64,000 bases of DNA from Axinella damicornis (lineage: Eukaryota; Porifera; Demospongiae; Axinellida; Axinellidae): positions 1,073,951 through 1,137,950 of the forward strand of contig OZ007512.1 of assembly GCA_963931865.1 (NCBI GenBank), given 5' to 3'. The notes under the pieces were generated by a model. It was not told where the DNA came from and ran no database searches. It worked only from the letters and a program-made list of their open reading frames with translations. The number at the start of each line of letters is the position of its first letter. The first letter of the stretch is position 1. A program made the translations under genes and the position numbers. Of the stretch, positions 44,801-55,540 are shown piece by piece.

Positions 44801-46184
44801 TGGTTGACCAGTCTGCTTTAGAAGCCGTCTCTTCAGGGATGACTTACCAGTTTGTGGAGCACCAACTGTCATACACTGTGCAATACATAGCGGCATCGTT
44901 CTATCTTGTTCTAGTAGCGCATCTTCAAATGCCTTTTTGTCAACTGCAGAGATTGAAATTGAATTGGCACAGGAACCATTTTTGTATAGTATAGGACGTA
45001 TTAATGCAAACGAGATCAATGGCAGTCTATAGCTAATTTGAGCACTGTGTTTAAACTTTGAGGTGATATGGTTGCTGGCTTGACCAAAAACAATTACAAG
45101 TTTGGCAGCACTGAGTAACTAGTGGCACCAGGCATACCACCATGGCAGCAGTGGTCCATTGCTGGTGCAGTCTATGGTAAAATCCCTGCAGTCTAAGCAG
45201 TTCTTTGTGGAGGGGTATCTACAAGATAATTGGGGTACACCTAGCTACTACAAGCAACAGTTATTATATTTTAAGTCTTGTGCAAAATTAAATATTGATA
45301 TGCCAATGAAGTAGCTTGTCTTGAATGACAGACTAGTATCCAGCCATATTTATATTTACAACCAAGCTTGTATCAGTGAACTCAATAATCTTTTCAGTAT
45401 AAAATTAATGGTGTACGACTAGTACTGATATTGCGAACCAACCCTCAATGGCTAATTCTGTTTCTATGGTTACCTGTGCTTCCTTTTGCAGTACAATTAG
45501 GTCCAGGTCCAGCTTCATTCTTGGCTGCAACTTGTACCCTATATAGTTTGTGATTGTATGTTGGCGTGTATGTTGTACAAGCACATTAAAGTGGTACATA
45601 CCCCTTTACGCTAGGTTACCTTTAACCGTCGGGGCACCCCGACGGTTAAAGGTAACCTAACGTAAAGGGGTATGTGCCACCTTAATTCTGCACATGCATG
45701 CCATATTATGTCCATGCATGTCAATGTGTGTGTGTAAACGTGCATGCATGTATAATCACCGTGATTGAGTTGTGCATGTTTTCTTGGGTACGATATATGT
45801 GTTGTTGTGTATGGCATACATACTAATAGTACATATGTGTGTGTGTGTGTGTGTATTTGTTTATTGGGGGATAAAGTAGCGCAGAGAATATCTAGGATGT
45901 AGCAATAAAATTAAGTAGCGCTCACTCATATTCTGTGTTCCCAGTGAGAGGAAAGTTGGGGGCATCCCTAATATAGTATGTTAAGTTCACTTGAGAGCTC
46001 TCAATGTAGAAAGGCATCAGAGCAATGAAGTCGACAGCTGTTCCATTCTCCACTACTTCACGGATGTGTATGGTGTAGCTCACCACCGGAAGTCCTCCAC
46101 TATCACTTGGAGGATTCCATGAAGCCTTAAGAGCAAGTTCATCAATAATACCTTCGACAATGAGATTCTGTGGCTCGCTAGGGG
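38566..46184 (-). CDS. FN3 - P-loop - ZU5 - UPA-like - Death domain gene (5' end not defined)
   Basis: Exons: 46184-45926, 45538-45474 (one FN3 domain split by an intron), 44943 onward (P-loop; end unclear), 43375-43298, 43054-42501 (ZU5), 42435-42295 and 41833-41662 (UPA-like), 40820-40767, 38864-38566 (Death, stop at 38566). Splice sites are GT/AG and phases agree in order (1, 2, 1, 1, 1, 0, 0, 1, 1). FN3 is shown by ASWNPPSDSGGLPVVSYTI and YEVQVAAKNEAGPGP. ZU5 is shown by FPWEGYGFKLNVPDSVLPEG and the AVYWVYAPGKFSKPLTIEV core. Death is shown by YLQFGALLLND, NFEILRLWIGG and LSWNTLIDVLKAIG. ZU5-UPA-Death is the PIDD/UNC5 signalling module. No start codon precedes the FN3 exon, so this may be the 3' part of the ankyrin-Roc-COR gene upstream. 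Confidence 0.78.
38917..39191. repeat. Foldback palindrome, copy 5
   Basis: Same palindrome as at 12896, with ends ACAAGTAATAAAAAAC and GTTTTTTATTACTTGT. It lies in the intron before the Death exon (40766-38865) and continues into an inverted R1 tail. Confidence 0.88.
39192..40760 (-). repeat. Inverted R1 copy, interrupted by a foldback element
   Basis: Reverse complement of 12043-12895: the tail (39192-39540), then the head. The head is broken at 39671/40384 by an insertion and ends with the terminal hairpin ACAGAGTC-AGTA-GACTCTGT-like at about 40733-40757. Sits wholly inside the last intron of the ZU5-Death gene. Confidence 0.85.
39672..40383. mobile_element. 712-bp foldback element with 9-bp target duplication (Mutator-like)
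   Basis: The ends CAGAGGAGG and CCTCCTCTG are inverted repeats. The host 9-mer CAGCCGCCT is duplicated at 39663-39671 and 40384-40392. The intact R1 copy near 12390 carries this site once, so the insertion is directly demonstrated. Inside, 39907-40319 is a 413-bp palindrome with arms of about 195 bp centred near 40120. A 9-bp duplication is characteristic of Mutator-like elements; no transposase is present. Confidence 0.82.
42501..43054 (-). other. ZU5-domain exon
   Basis: 554-bp exon bounded by TACCTCAG and GCG/GTAAGT. The ZU5 beta-fold spans nearly its whole length. A cysteine/histidine set after it (HSCQYCAQVYF, WYCHFVVTKDMEMCLA) resembles the second half of a ZU5-ZU5 pair or the link into UPA. 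Confidence 0.85.
43920..44153 (-). CDS. Possible exon between P-loop and ZU5 exons
   Basis: A 77-codon open frame with low-complexity Ser/Asn content and a plausible coding look. It abuts the small MITE at 44149. No clean donor in the phase needed to reach 43375 was found. Could be real coding sequence of the GTPase half or chance. Confidence 0.3.
   Translation of the reverse strand: MNIASLLNSTNVKGAFPVSVSSSLLEHLAVMEDDSLECVSQHSNSMSSNHTDNYIANRWRDCQSCIVFTKHETPQWY
44149..44282. mobile_element. Small MITE-like inverted repeat element
   Basis: The ends TTCATTAGGGCATCCA and TGGATGCCCTAATGAA are perfect 16-bp complements 134 bp apart overall. No target duplication is obvious. Confidence 0.65.
44516..44720. 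repeat. Diverged truncated R1 hairpin plus foldback arm
   Basis: Contains the AGACTCTCAGTAGAGTCT hairpin, TGTAGGCATACAATGGACAC, then GGCAAAAAGTAAGGAAACAA and two copies of a CAGTGAAGTATACAATC-like block. It matches one arm of the foldback palindrome and stops next to the P-loop exon. Confidence 0.7.
44735..44943 (-). CDS. P-loop GTPase exon, possibly truncated
   Basis: Follows an acceptor TCTGCAG in phase 1. Encodes EDALLEQDRTMPLCIAQC, the Walker A motif VGAPQTGKSSLKRRLL and a switch-like STGVAE. Thereafter the frame runs into TAA where an R1/foldback remnant begins (about 44720). The rest of the GTPase fold is not seen downstream, except possibly 44153-43920 (NIASLLNSTNVKGAFP, SLECVSQHSNS). 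Either remaining exons are too diverged to spot or the repeat has cut the domain. A perfect donor (CTG/GTAAGT) lies inside the P-loop codons. Confidence 0.55.
45588..45683. repeat. 96-bp hairpin in the FN3 intron
   Basis: The arms CTAGGTTACCTTTAACCGTC and GACGGTTAAAGGTAACCTAA pair over about 45 bp with a loop of a few bases. It lies between the two FN3 exons. Confidence 0.9.
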
Positions 46185-47432
46185 CTAAGAATGAGGGGGA
46201 AGGGATTTCACCAGTCGATGAACATTGTGAGTTAAATGTTCACTTGACATCATCAACAATATACTCTCACACTCAATCCAGTTAATTTACTGCATTGCAC
46301 TAAAGCACTAAGATTTGGGCTGGATAGATAGGCATATATAGCATGAAGCATGTACCTGCATGTTGTACATGAGACTTGCTGCATACTATCTGGTTATTAC
46401 AGACTGTATAGATGGAGGTGTTATGCTTTCTAGGGGAAAGCAACATTAAACCACGTTTGGGACATCAAGTTAATTATACAGCATGTGCCAGTACAATATC
46501 GTTCATGCCAAACTTCACACACTGTTTCTACACCTTGAAAAATGAAGTTACAATACATGCACACAATTATAATTTAAGTTTGATGATGATGGAGGTGAGT
46601 GGTGGTGGTGATGGTTGTAGGGGGCTGTACAGTGTACAGAAAGATTACAATTATTATGACCATTCCATCTTCCACTACATGGCAATACTGAGATGTAAAT
46701 GGCTCTGAAAAGCAACCAATTAGAGTTGCTCAGTTAGTCAGCTTCTCTCATTTACAGGCCATTTGTAGGAAGAGAGGCTGCCTGGAAACTTTCGATTTCA
46801 AGCTGCTGCAAAGTTGGCTGCATGCACCACAAATCAAATGTCATCGCATAACAACTAAAACTAGTTGTGTGTTGCATTAAAACTTCACTTCCATCATGGA
46901 GAAGCTTCATTCTTGACAGCTGGAACTGTCACATCCACTAATCCAATATTCACTGCTGACTACAATATACGTTACATACGTACAAGCCATTTCTTCTCCT
47001 GCAAATGGTCTGGAGATGAGTATATTATCATTGAGCAGCCAATGCCCCTGCAGTTCTTAATGAACCGGATCTTAATGGTTGACATTATTGCTCCACTTAC
47101 GGTCTACTGGAGTTTCAGCCATCATGTATGGGCTCCGGTATCTATTCACTAAATGTCCATCCTCGAATGGATGGAAACTATAGTGTCCACCTGCAATAGA
47201 TGGGCATTATAATGTCCATCCTGCAATAGATGGACATTATCGGTATATAGATGGACATTACAATGTTCATCCTGTAATGGATAGACATTGTAATTTTTTA
47301 ATCTCATGGGTAGTTTTATTTTCGGGACGTGGAATATGACAGGCCAGAGAATATTCTTTGCTTTCTAGTACATATACACTATGTTAGTTATATGGTGAAT
47401 TAATGTTGAATTGCAGATAATCAGACTTATAC
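46185..47432 (-). other. Spacer or intron between linker exon and FN3 exon
   Basis: No start codon or promoter for the FN3 gene was recognised. The segment 47151-47290 has a short tandem of dyads (AATGTCCATCCTGCAATAGA, TGGACATTA). A 95-codon plus-strand ORF at 46865-47152 has no family features. Confidence 0.45.
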
Positions 47433-50400
47433 CTTGGGGTGTATCATCATTACTTTCATCACCAGTTTTATCATCACTTTCGTCATCACTTGAATCACCA
47501 TTTTCATCCATCTGTTATTGAGCAAACGAAGAACTATTTGAAGTGTAGTCATACACCATAGCAAACCAAGTAAATACAGCAGTGAACTACTAGAGAAAAA
47601 ATAAGCTACCAGAATAATCTGTGGACCTAGCTGCATACTATAAGACTCGAATCTGAGTCATATGTTGGAGAGTGGACTATTATAACCGCATGTCCCTTTG
47701 TCATTTGTGTAAACACATTTCAGCTGTTTATTTTTATGATGTAGCTAATAATGATTTTATGATCATACCAGGTTCAGTGGGTTTCTTCCACAGAAGATGC
47801 TGTATCTGTTCAACTGTCGTCTTAACTTCCCGTATGAGGCAGATCGTTGCTGCTGCTCCACCCAAGTTTTGATAATGTGCTCACACATCAGCTGCTGTTT
47901 GGAAACTTCATCAAGACTATCACAGATCACATTATATTTCTTGTTTAGTTCACTTGATGATGGTTTGAGGACTCGTACCAGAGCATCATGGAATGGGTAC
48001 ATCCACTTTGCTAGCTCTGTGATAAAGTCATCTGATACAGACATTTTTGCATTTTTAATGGAAAACAGCTTTGTTATGAGATCCTGGTTAAGCAAGGCAT
48101 ATGGTTCAAAGTTTAGAAGCTCAGAGATTCGCTTTCCTTGACTCCCATCTGAGTTCATGAGCATCAGGTCTTGGTCATCTTTTTCACTTCTTTCTGAAAT
48201 TCTTCTACTGAGATCTTTGATGCTGTACGAATGAAATTCATCAACTACTTCCGGAAGAATGTTGTCTGCCACATCAACTATGAACTCTTCAGTGAGCACT
48301 CTCGGACAAAATTGATGCTTCGATTTTAGGATAGTCTGAATCAGCTGTGAGCGTAGTCTGACACAGTGAATCCTGCTATCTTCCAAGCAAGTCATACTGA
48401 GAACAACTGTATTTAGATCTCTCACTTCAAGGAGAGACGATATTCCATTTTTGTCAAGCCAGGAGATACCATTCATCCATATTTTACATTTGCATTTCAC
48501 AGCTGGACCTTCGTTTTTGGTGCTACTTAATGCAGCATCATCTTGAAGCTGAGAGAAAAGGAAGGCAAGTCGGAGAAGTAGGACATGCAGAAAACGAGCG
48601 GTGAAGATCTGGTGCTCTACTGAATGCATTAACCAGCCACAGCAATAGGAACTCATATGACACTCATGCAAAGGACGCTCTGATTTAATTAGAGCTGGGA
48701 AGAGGTAAAACTCATCATCTGTCTTTTCTATGGGTGACCGGGCCAGTTCAGAGAGATCAATCCAGCCCGGCTCAACTCGATGACAGAACTCAAAGTGCTC
48801 CAGGAATCTGATGATCATGTCTGTATTGAGGTCAGGAAAGACCCCTCTTATTCTGAGCTCCATAACAACTCCAGTGCTGCCTAGTGAGATGTGTGTGGGA
48901 AAGTCACGCGGGGCGAATATGCTCCAAATGACATTTTCAAGCACTGCTCCAATGTCAGTGATAACCCAGCTTCTACCTGGATTCTGTCTGTTCCTGAGGA
49001 GAAGCACTTGACCTTTGTCATGCAGAGTTTGGAACAGTGGCAGTAGTTCAGTTGGATTGCTGGGAAGCAAATGTGAGTTGCCTTCAAGGTCTTCTGATAT
49101 ACTCTCAAGGGTGCGTCCTTGAATACCAGTACTTGTGTACGTGTTCCAGACATATCTGTGCAGAACATACCTACACAAAACATAGCACCGTTGGTCAATC
49201 TTTCCTGCATGTTTCCTGATGGAGTTACAGCTCTTCTCCAAGTAGTAGCGAAGGAGATCTAGGCCAGGAGACACAGGCCTGGTGCAGTCCAAATGCACAA
49301 TACCCTTGGGTTTATAAAACTGATTACTGCCATGCTTGGAGAAAACTGCCTTAGCAAATAGTGAGTGTATTTGGTCAACCCTTCCCATGTCAAGCTGGTC
49401 TTCGTGGCTTCCAACAAATATAATGTGAGGTTTCATCTCACTGTGAGCACAGCATTCCAGAATGAATGACACCCAGTATTGCAGACTATGGCAAATGTCA
49501 TTCTCACATTGTGCAATGTTTGTCACAACTATGAAGATTCCTGCCATCTGAGAAGAAGAGTTTTGCAGGAAAACGGCATGACTGGTGAGATATTCTCGCT
49601 GGCCAGCAAAATCATAAATCACAACATTCCCAAAGTCATTGCTGCTGATATTCAATGAATTCATCCCAGATGTTTGCTGTTTAACTCCCTTAATTTGAAT
49701 TCTTTGGAATCGAACAAACAGTGAACCAAGAAAGCCAGGATTACTCTGGAGAGCTTGCACCATTGAAGATTTCCCTGCCAGAGGATCTCCTAAAACAAAT
49801 ACTTTCACAACTGACTCAAGAGGGTAGTTGCCTTTGCAGAAACTGTCAAGAAGGTTTCTTATATCGATTGAGGGTGATATGTCAAGTGGAGTCATTCCCT
49901 CTGCATTCTTGCACAGTGGATTACAATCTCCTGTTGAGAGCAGGAATTCTGTGATTTCCACCTGGCTGGATTTGCAAGCAATGTGCAGTGGTGTGTCACC
50001 TGAGAGTGTTGTGTGGACTAGGTCACTGAGCTTCTCCCTGTATATATACTGCACAATATCGAGCTGACCACTTGCACATGCATAATGAAGTGGAGTTCGT
50101 CCATCTTTGTCTTCACACTGTACGTTGCATTTCTGCTCAACAACAAGGTATTTAAAAATACCAATTTTGCGGGATTTCAATTCCAGCTGATAGTTACTGT
50201 CAAATACAAATCTGAGAGTATGACTGACAGTGGGATTCAAGGCTGAATAGTGCAGTGGAGTGAGACCATCATTGTCGCCAATTTGCGGATTGCAACCAAG
50301 TTCACTGATAAGGTACTTTGCAACTTCAAGATGTCCATTCTGACAAGCACAGTGAAGTGGTGTATTGCCATTAATTGCATGACTACTAGGATCACAGTTG

Positions 50401-51803
50401 CAATCTGAGATAAGGAATTTTATGATATCATAATGTCCATTCAAGGTTGCATAGTGCAGTGGAGTGAGGCCATCTTTTTCACCAATTTGAGGATTACAGC
50501 CAAGTTCACTAATAAGATACTTCACAATAGCCAGGTGGCCTTTGATAGCAGCAGAATGCAGAGGTGTAAAACCATTCACATTACCATGTTCAGGACTGCA
50601 TTTGTGTTCAGTGATGAGATATCTTGCAACTTCAAGATGACCATTCCAACAAGCACTGTGGAGTAGAGTCCAGCCAATGCTGTCACTAATTTGAGGATTA
50701 TAGCCAAGTTCACTGATAAGATACTTCACTACAGCCAGGTGGCCATTGATAGCAACAGAATGCAGAGGTGTAAAACCATTCACATTGCCATGTTCTGGAC
50801 TGCATTTGTGTTCCGTAATGAGATACCTTGCAACTTCAAGATGACCATTATGACAAGCATAGTGCAGTGGAGTTAGGCCATCAAAGTTGCTGTATTCTGG
50901 ATTGCAATTTTGATCGGTGGTGAGATATTTTACGAGTTCAAGATTTCCATTCTCGCAAGCAAAGTGGAGTGGAGTACTCCCATTATTGATGGTATTGCAC
51001 TGTGGGTTACAATTGCACTTTAAAAGAAGGAATTTAACTGTATCTAATTGTCCATTCAAGCAAGCACAGTGCAGAGGAGTGAGGCCATCACTGTCAGCAA
51101 TCTCAGGATTACAGTAGCACTCATCAATTAGATACTTCTCTACAGAAAGATGGCCATTCAGGCATGCTAGGTGGAGTGGAGTAGTATCAGTTAGTGTTAG
51201 TTTGGCACAGTAGGGAGTACACTGGCGATTGTTCAAAAGATATTTTTCAATTGCAATTTGTCCACCCTGGCAGGTATGTAAAACAAGATCTAGCCTGCCT
51301 TTTTCCAGTGGATCACAGTTATAGTTTGTAACCAGCAAACGAACTAAATCCAAATGTCCATTTTCACTGGCATAATGAAGTGGAGTGACACCATTATTAT
51401 CACCACCTTGTGGATCACATTCACATTCTGCGATTAGGTACCTAATCAACTCAACATTACCGCTTTCGCTGGCTGCATGTAGTGGAGTGTAGCCATCATT
51501 GTCAGTGCAGCGTGGATTGCACTTGTACTCAGTTATGAGACACTTTGCAATGTGTAGGTGACCACTCTTGCAGGCAAGGTGAAGAGGAGTGCGGCCATTA
51601 GGGGTGGTAGCTTCTGGATTGCAGTTCTGTTCTCTGAAAAGGTACTGGGTAATGTCAAGATGTCCGTACTCACAAACGAGATGCAGGAGAGTGAGGCCTA
51701 AGGACTCTTTTACCTCACTAGGAGACAGTCCATGCTTTGTGATAAGGTCGTTAAGGGTTGAGAGGTCACCATCTGTGCATGCCTGAAGCAGTTGTGTTTC
51801 CAT
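47433..51803 (-). CDS. Ankyrin repeat - Roc - COR protein, paralogue of the 1-11 kb gene
   Basis: Exon 1 (51803-47769, 1345 codons) ends CTG/GTATGA at the same position as the paralogue. Exon 2 (47511-47433) encodes MDENGDSSDDESDDKTGDES and ends in phase 1. About 17 ankyrin repeats precede the Roc domain at about residues 665-835 (GDPLAGKSS, DFAGQ, VGSHED). A COR-like region follows (LHDKGQVLLLRN, FPTHISLGSTG, HVLLLRLAFLFSQ). It lacks the near-identical repeat array of its sister. The start is the ATG giving METQLLQACT; the in-frame extension upstream begins only with TTG. No Death exon of the sister's type was found directly downstream. The next in-phase exon is FN3 at 46184, suggesting a longer Ank-Roc-COR-FN3-ZU5-Death product. 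Confidence 0.88.
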
Positions 51804-52025
51804 GTCTGAGGTTACTGAATACTGCAGATAAATATCAGTGAGCAACCTTGTAGAGAACTTTAATGGTTCGAGTAGAGTAACTATGTTTTGGGGGTTGACT
51901 GGTTCGAGTAGAGTAACTATGTTTTGGGGGTTGACTTGAAGCTCTCACAACTTTTTGTTATTAGAAAATTGAAGGTCACAGGCTGAACCAAAGCATCTGT
52001 GTTATCCTGCATGAAAATAAGTTGT
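51804..52025 (-). promoter_or_regulatory. Conserved upstream region of the second ankyrin-Roc gene
   Basis: Matches 10860-11045. A 34-bp block (GGTTCGAGTAGAGTAACTAT through GGGGGTTGAC) is duplicated in tandem here (51866-51934) but single in the sister gene. Confidence 0.5.
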
Positions 52026-53535
52026 ATTTAATTGTAATCATGTAACGAACCATGGTCACACAGGAAAGACAATAAATTGAAAGACAGTTGAAGTATTTTT
52101 GTGAGTTGGATTCCATGAGTGTGCTGCATCATCAACACATAATGCATTCCTGATTGTGTACAGCTGATAGTGTGTACATTTCTTCCGGAGTTAAATTTAC
52201 TATCACTAAACTTTTGGAATGAGAATTTGGAATTGGGATTCATACAGTATAGTCATACAAATACTCCATGCTTGCACTGTGCATGCACAATGAATGAATG
52301 ATTTCATGTGTAATATCCGAACAGTGTTGAAGTTGAATATGCAATTAGGGTGCAAGGTATAGGTTGTCATACGTATGGTGCATTACGCTGCCTCTCATTG
52401 TTAACCAGTGTTGCATACCATAAATAGAGACGTGCAGAATGGTTTTGATTTGTGAGTCTAAATGACACTAAATGACACAAATTCATACGCAACATCATGG
52501 AGAATAGCTTATTTATCCCGTAAGGGTAATTACCATATGTGTATTTCAAAATTCAATCATGAAAGGTATTGTCTGTGAGTGGTAACTTAGTCTAATGCCT
52601 GGATTCTGATAGTCAATCTATATATACAGGTGACTTGATTATGCCCGATTCAGGGGAATTTAATTTACCAGTTCATGTGCCAACGATATATGAAGTGCTC
52701 AGGGTATGCATCTTAAAGGTCAATGGTCGAACTGCGGTATAATAGGGTGCTAGGTCCAGTTTGTGGAAGGGTTGCTCCCTCTTGAGGACCCAAACTATGT
52801 GTGTCACCAGGAGTGTTACATAGCATTCTGCGTGCAAATATACCTTACTGGTAGCCTCGTTCCCAGGCCACCACGCCCGGCTTTTGTCGCTTGCAAAGCT
52901 GGGTGTGGAGGCCTGGGAATGAGCTACCTTACTGGCACATTAGGACAACTGTTGCATTTTTGAAGTGAGGAACTCACTGCAGCAACCACCCATTACAAGA
53001 CATGTAGGACATTCCAGCTAATAATTGGCAATTACAAGCGAACATTGATCGCCCACGCAGTACCCTGCAGAGAAGAAAGAGTGCTGAAAACCATTCCTAT
53101 CTCTGCATTTTGTTTATTCTCTTGAAACTAATATTATTTTTTAACATAGTACGGTTACAAAAGGTAAGACTAGTCCTTACATAGTCCTGTGATCGCTGTT
53201 GTAACGTCGCACATTGCTCGGAACACTGCGACATCGACCGTTTGTCTTACCTATTCCACGCTACACTGCTATGCTAACACTATGGGGCGGCGCGCGCGGG
53301 GACATGCCTATTTGGTAAAACCCTATGTAGTTTGCTCAAGATTGCCTCTATCATAACGGTACGGGTAAAATTGAAATCAGCAGTTTTTGAGCTTTCTGCT
53401 GATACCAAGATCATATTTTTGCGCTGTGGAATAAGCTGCGACATTCGAGGAAATGGCTGGTGATATCAAAGTTTCAGTAAACAAGTGAGCTATTAATGCA
53501 TGATTTAAAGTTTCAAAGGCTTCCTTTTAAAGTCT
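52026..53535. other. Spacer with one hairpin
   Basis: Contains the inverted repeat 52850-52928. From 53180 to 53460 the sequence is GC-richer with GGCGGCGCGCGCGGGG, possibly a promoter or first exon for the plus-strand ORF; ATGGCTGGTGATATCAAAGT at 53453 is a candidate start, but its donor phase did not fit. Confidence 0.4.
52850..52928. repeat. 79-bp inverted repeat
   Basis: The arms GGTAGCCTCGTTCCCAGGCC and GGCCTGGGAATGAGCTACC pair with few mismatches. The flank TACCTTACTGG occurs on both sides. Confidence 0.8.
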
Positions 53536-53958
53536 GTGGTGTTTTATACTGCATCACACCTTTCCCCCCGCCATTTGTACACTGTTTCAGAGCCCGACGT
53601 GCATGGAATCCTTACAGTAGACCCCTCTTTGGACGGTGAATTCGAATTTAGTGAGGACAAGCTTTTGTCTACCTCTTCTCTCGATAGAAAGCTGGACCTT
53701 GTAATGAGGAAGGCCACAATGAAATCTCCCTTCCAACCGCAATCTAATGGAAGACTTCACTCTCTGCTTAAGGCAGAGTTCTGGCGTATGGGTAGGGCCT
53801 TGTCTCGTCAGAACTCCCGCCAAAGAAAGATCTTGATTGAAAGGTGGCTCAAGAGCAGCCGGGACATCAACTTTAAACCCACTGAAATACGCTCTACACT
53901 CATTGCTGAAGACGCACAACTTGCTTGTGAACTTGGAAATTATCAGAAAGTAGAATAA
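53536..53958 (+). CDS. Hypothetical protein exon
   Basis: The frame is open to 53958 with coding-like composition: PDVHGILTVDPSLDGEFEF, then a basic helical region (RLHSLLKAEFWRMGRALSRQ, RQRKILIERWLKSSRD). A strong acceptor (pyrimidines then TTTGTACACTGTTTCAG) at 53590 suggests the exon truly begins at 53591 and the upstream ATG at 53536 is intronic. No family is recognised. Confidence 0.5.
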   Translation: MVFYTASHLSPRHLYTVSEPDVHGILTVDPSLDGEFEFSEDKLLSTSSLDRKLDLVMRKATMKSPFQPQSNGRLHSLLKAEFWRMGRALSRQNSRQRKILIERWLKSSRDINFKPTEIRSTLIAEDAQLACELGNYQKVE

Positions 53959-54735
53959 GGCACTGCAAGATGCTGCAAGGATTCAATCAACAAAAATCAA
54001 GTGTGGAAGAGTGATTTCAACTGGATACAGCTGGTCTTCCACCTTTCTCCTCCTCAGTTGAGGCATCTTTGGCCAAGGACTGCTCAGCAGTTTGTTGTGT
54101 ACCTTCCTCCCCCTAGTGTTGTAGTGTGTGGCGGCCATCTCTTTGTTGCAACAGCATGGGTGCAAAGGTCATAGTGTTTATATTGTCAATTATTTACCAA
54201 TTATGCCAATTATTTATTACAAGTGACAATTAGTGTGAATGTCACACAACTCTATGGCCATGTTTTGTAATGCACTTAAATTTTGCAGTGCTTGTGGTTT
54301 GTATTTCCCATGACATACTATGGCTGTCATAGCATCATCATCCCATAAAACATGCCAACAGTTGGGACGAGTGCAATTTACCAATCTAGTAATTGCCGAG
54401 CATAGTGAGGCAGCTGGTCTTGACAACGGCAGTCCAATACTGAGCTAGCGTTTCTATGTATGTGGGTGGTTCAAGTAAAAACAGTACCTTAATGATATTC
54501 ATATTCCTAAGGTGGGTGTGGCTTTCTGTCTTTGTGCACTGATTATATATGCAAGCTAACATCATATATATGCAAATTAACTACGTATACGTAGCTGCAC
54601 ATTCACAGGCGAGGACAGCCATTTGTATTCCTTTGTCTGAGGCTGCGCTATAAAAATTTATTTAAAAACGTAAGGTACAGTTTTTACTTGAACCACCCAC
54701 ATATATAGCAGGACTGGTATATAGATATATAATAC
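53959..54735. other. Non-coding spacer
   Basis: 3' flank of the plus-strand ORF and then AT-rich sequence up to the split-repeat element. A near-palindrome is formed by TAAAAACAGTACCTTA (54476) and TAAGGTACAGTTTTTA (54671), both next to GGTGGTTCAAG or its complement. This could be a MITE of about 240 bp (about 54462-54702). Confidence 0.45.
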
Positions 54736-54995
54736 TTAACATCTTCGGGTCTAACCAAACACTGACCACAACGTACTATAGTCTGAATGCACCCATCTAT
54801 AAGGTTTGGCGGATGAGCCAGGCAGGCACGCGGGGTAGGGTATCCTCAAGGCCAGTTGAGATGAAGAGGAACATAACCTGTTGTGCATTTAGTTTCTCAA
54901 CCAGACTGTTCTCAACTGGTCTTGCTCTTTCTCAATCCCTACCCTTACTTCTTGCTTGGGGGGAATTGAGAGGCCCATGCCTCTCAACCGGCCCA
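54736..54995 (+). repeat. Large split repeat, copy 1
   Basis: 260 bp starting TTAACATCTTCGGGTCTAAC, repeated at 55281-55540 (offset 545). Confidence 0.92.
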
Positions 54996-55116
54996 AATGG
55001 AGGAGACCTGCCTGACCCGGGATCACGTCAAGAACACCTTGACGGAGGAGAAGCCCTCGTCCGACCCAGACGCTATACCAATCCAATACGTGTAGCAACC
55101 GGGCTGGGTGGGAGGG

Positions 55117-55280
55117 AGTTTCGCTCACAGCTGCCCATACAGCTGTGTCTTTGTCGCACAAATGGCGGGATACCACTGCGCATGCGTGCCTAGCCCATAC
55201 CAACCCCCTTGGTGGGATGACCCCACCCACAACACTTATCCCCTCGATGTTAACCTGGTTTAACCAAGGTTAAACTTCAT
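55117..55280 (+). repeat. Small split repeat, copy 1
   Basis: 164 bp from AGTTTCGCTCACAGCTGCCC to GGTTAAACTTCAT. Near its end is GTTAACCTGGTTTAACCAAGGTTAAAC, a dyad-rich segment that could be a recombination core. Confidence 0.92.
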
Positions 55281-55540
55281 TTAACATCTTCGGGTCTAAC
55301 CAAACACTGACCACAACGTACTATAGTCTGAATGCACCCATCTATAAGGTTTGGCGGATGAGCCAGGCAGGCACGCGGGGTAGGGTATCCTCAAGGCCAG
55401 TTGAGATGAAGAGGAACATAACCTGTTGTGCATTTAGTTTCTCAACCAGACTGTTCTCAACTGGTCTTGCTCTTTCTCAATCCCTACCCTTACTTCTTGC
55501 TTGGGGGGAATTGAGAGGCCCATGCCTCTCAACCGGCCCA
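55281..55540 (+). repeat. Large split repeat, copy 2
   Basis: Second copy, directly abutting the small repeat at 55117-55280 with no gap. Confidence 0.92.

Noticed and set aside
51804..51845. Upstream extension of the second ankyrin-Roc protein
   Set aside because: The extension starts with TTG; the ATG at 51803 matches the sister gene start.
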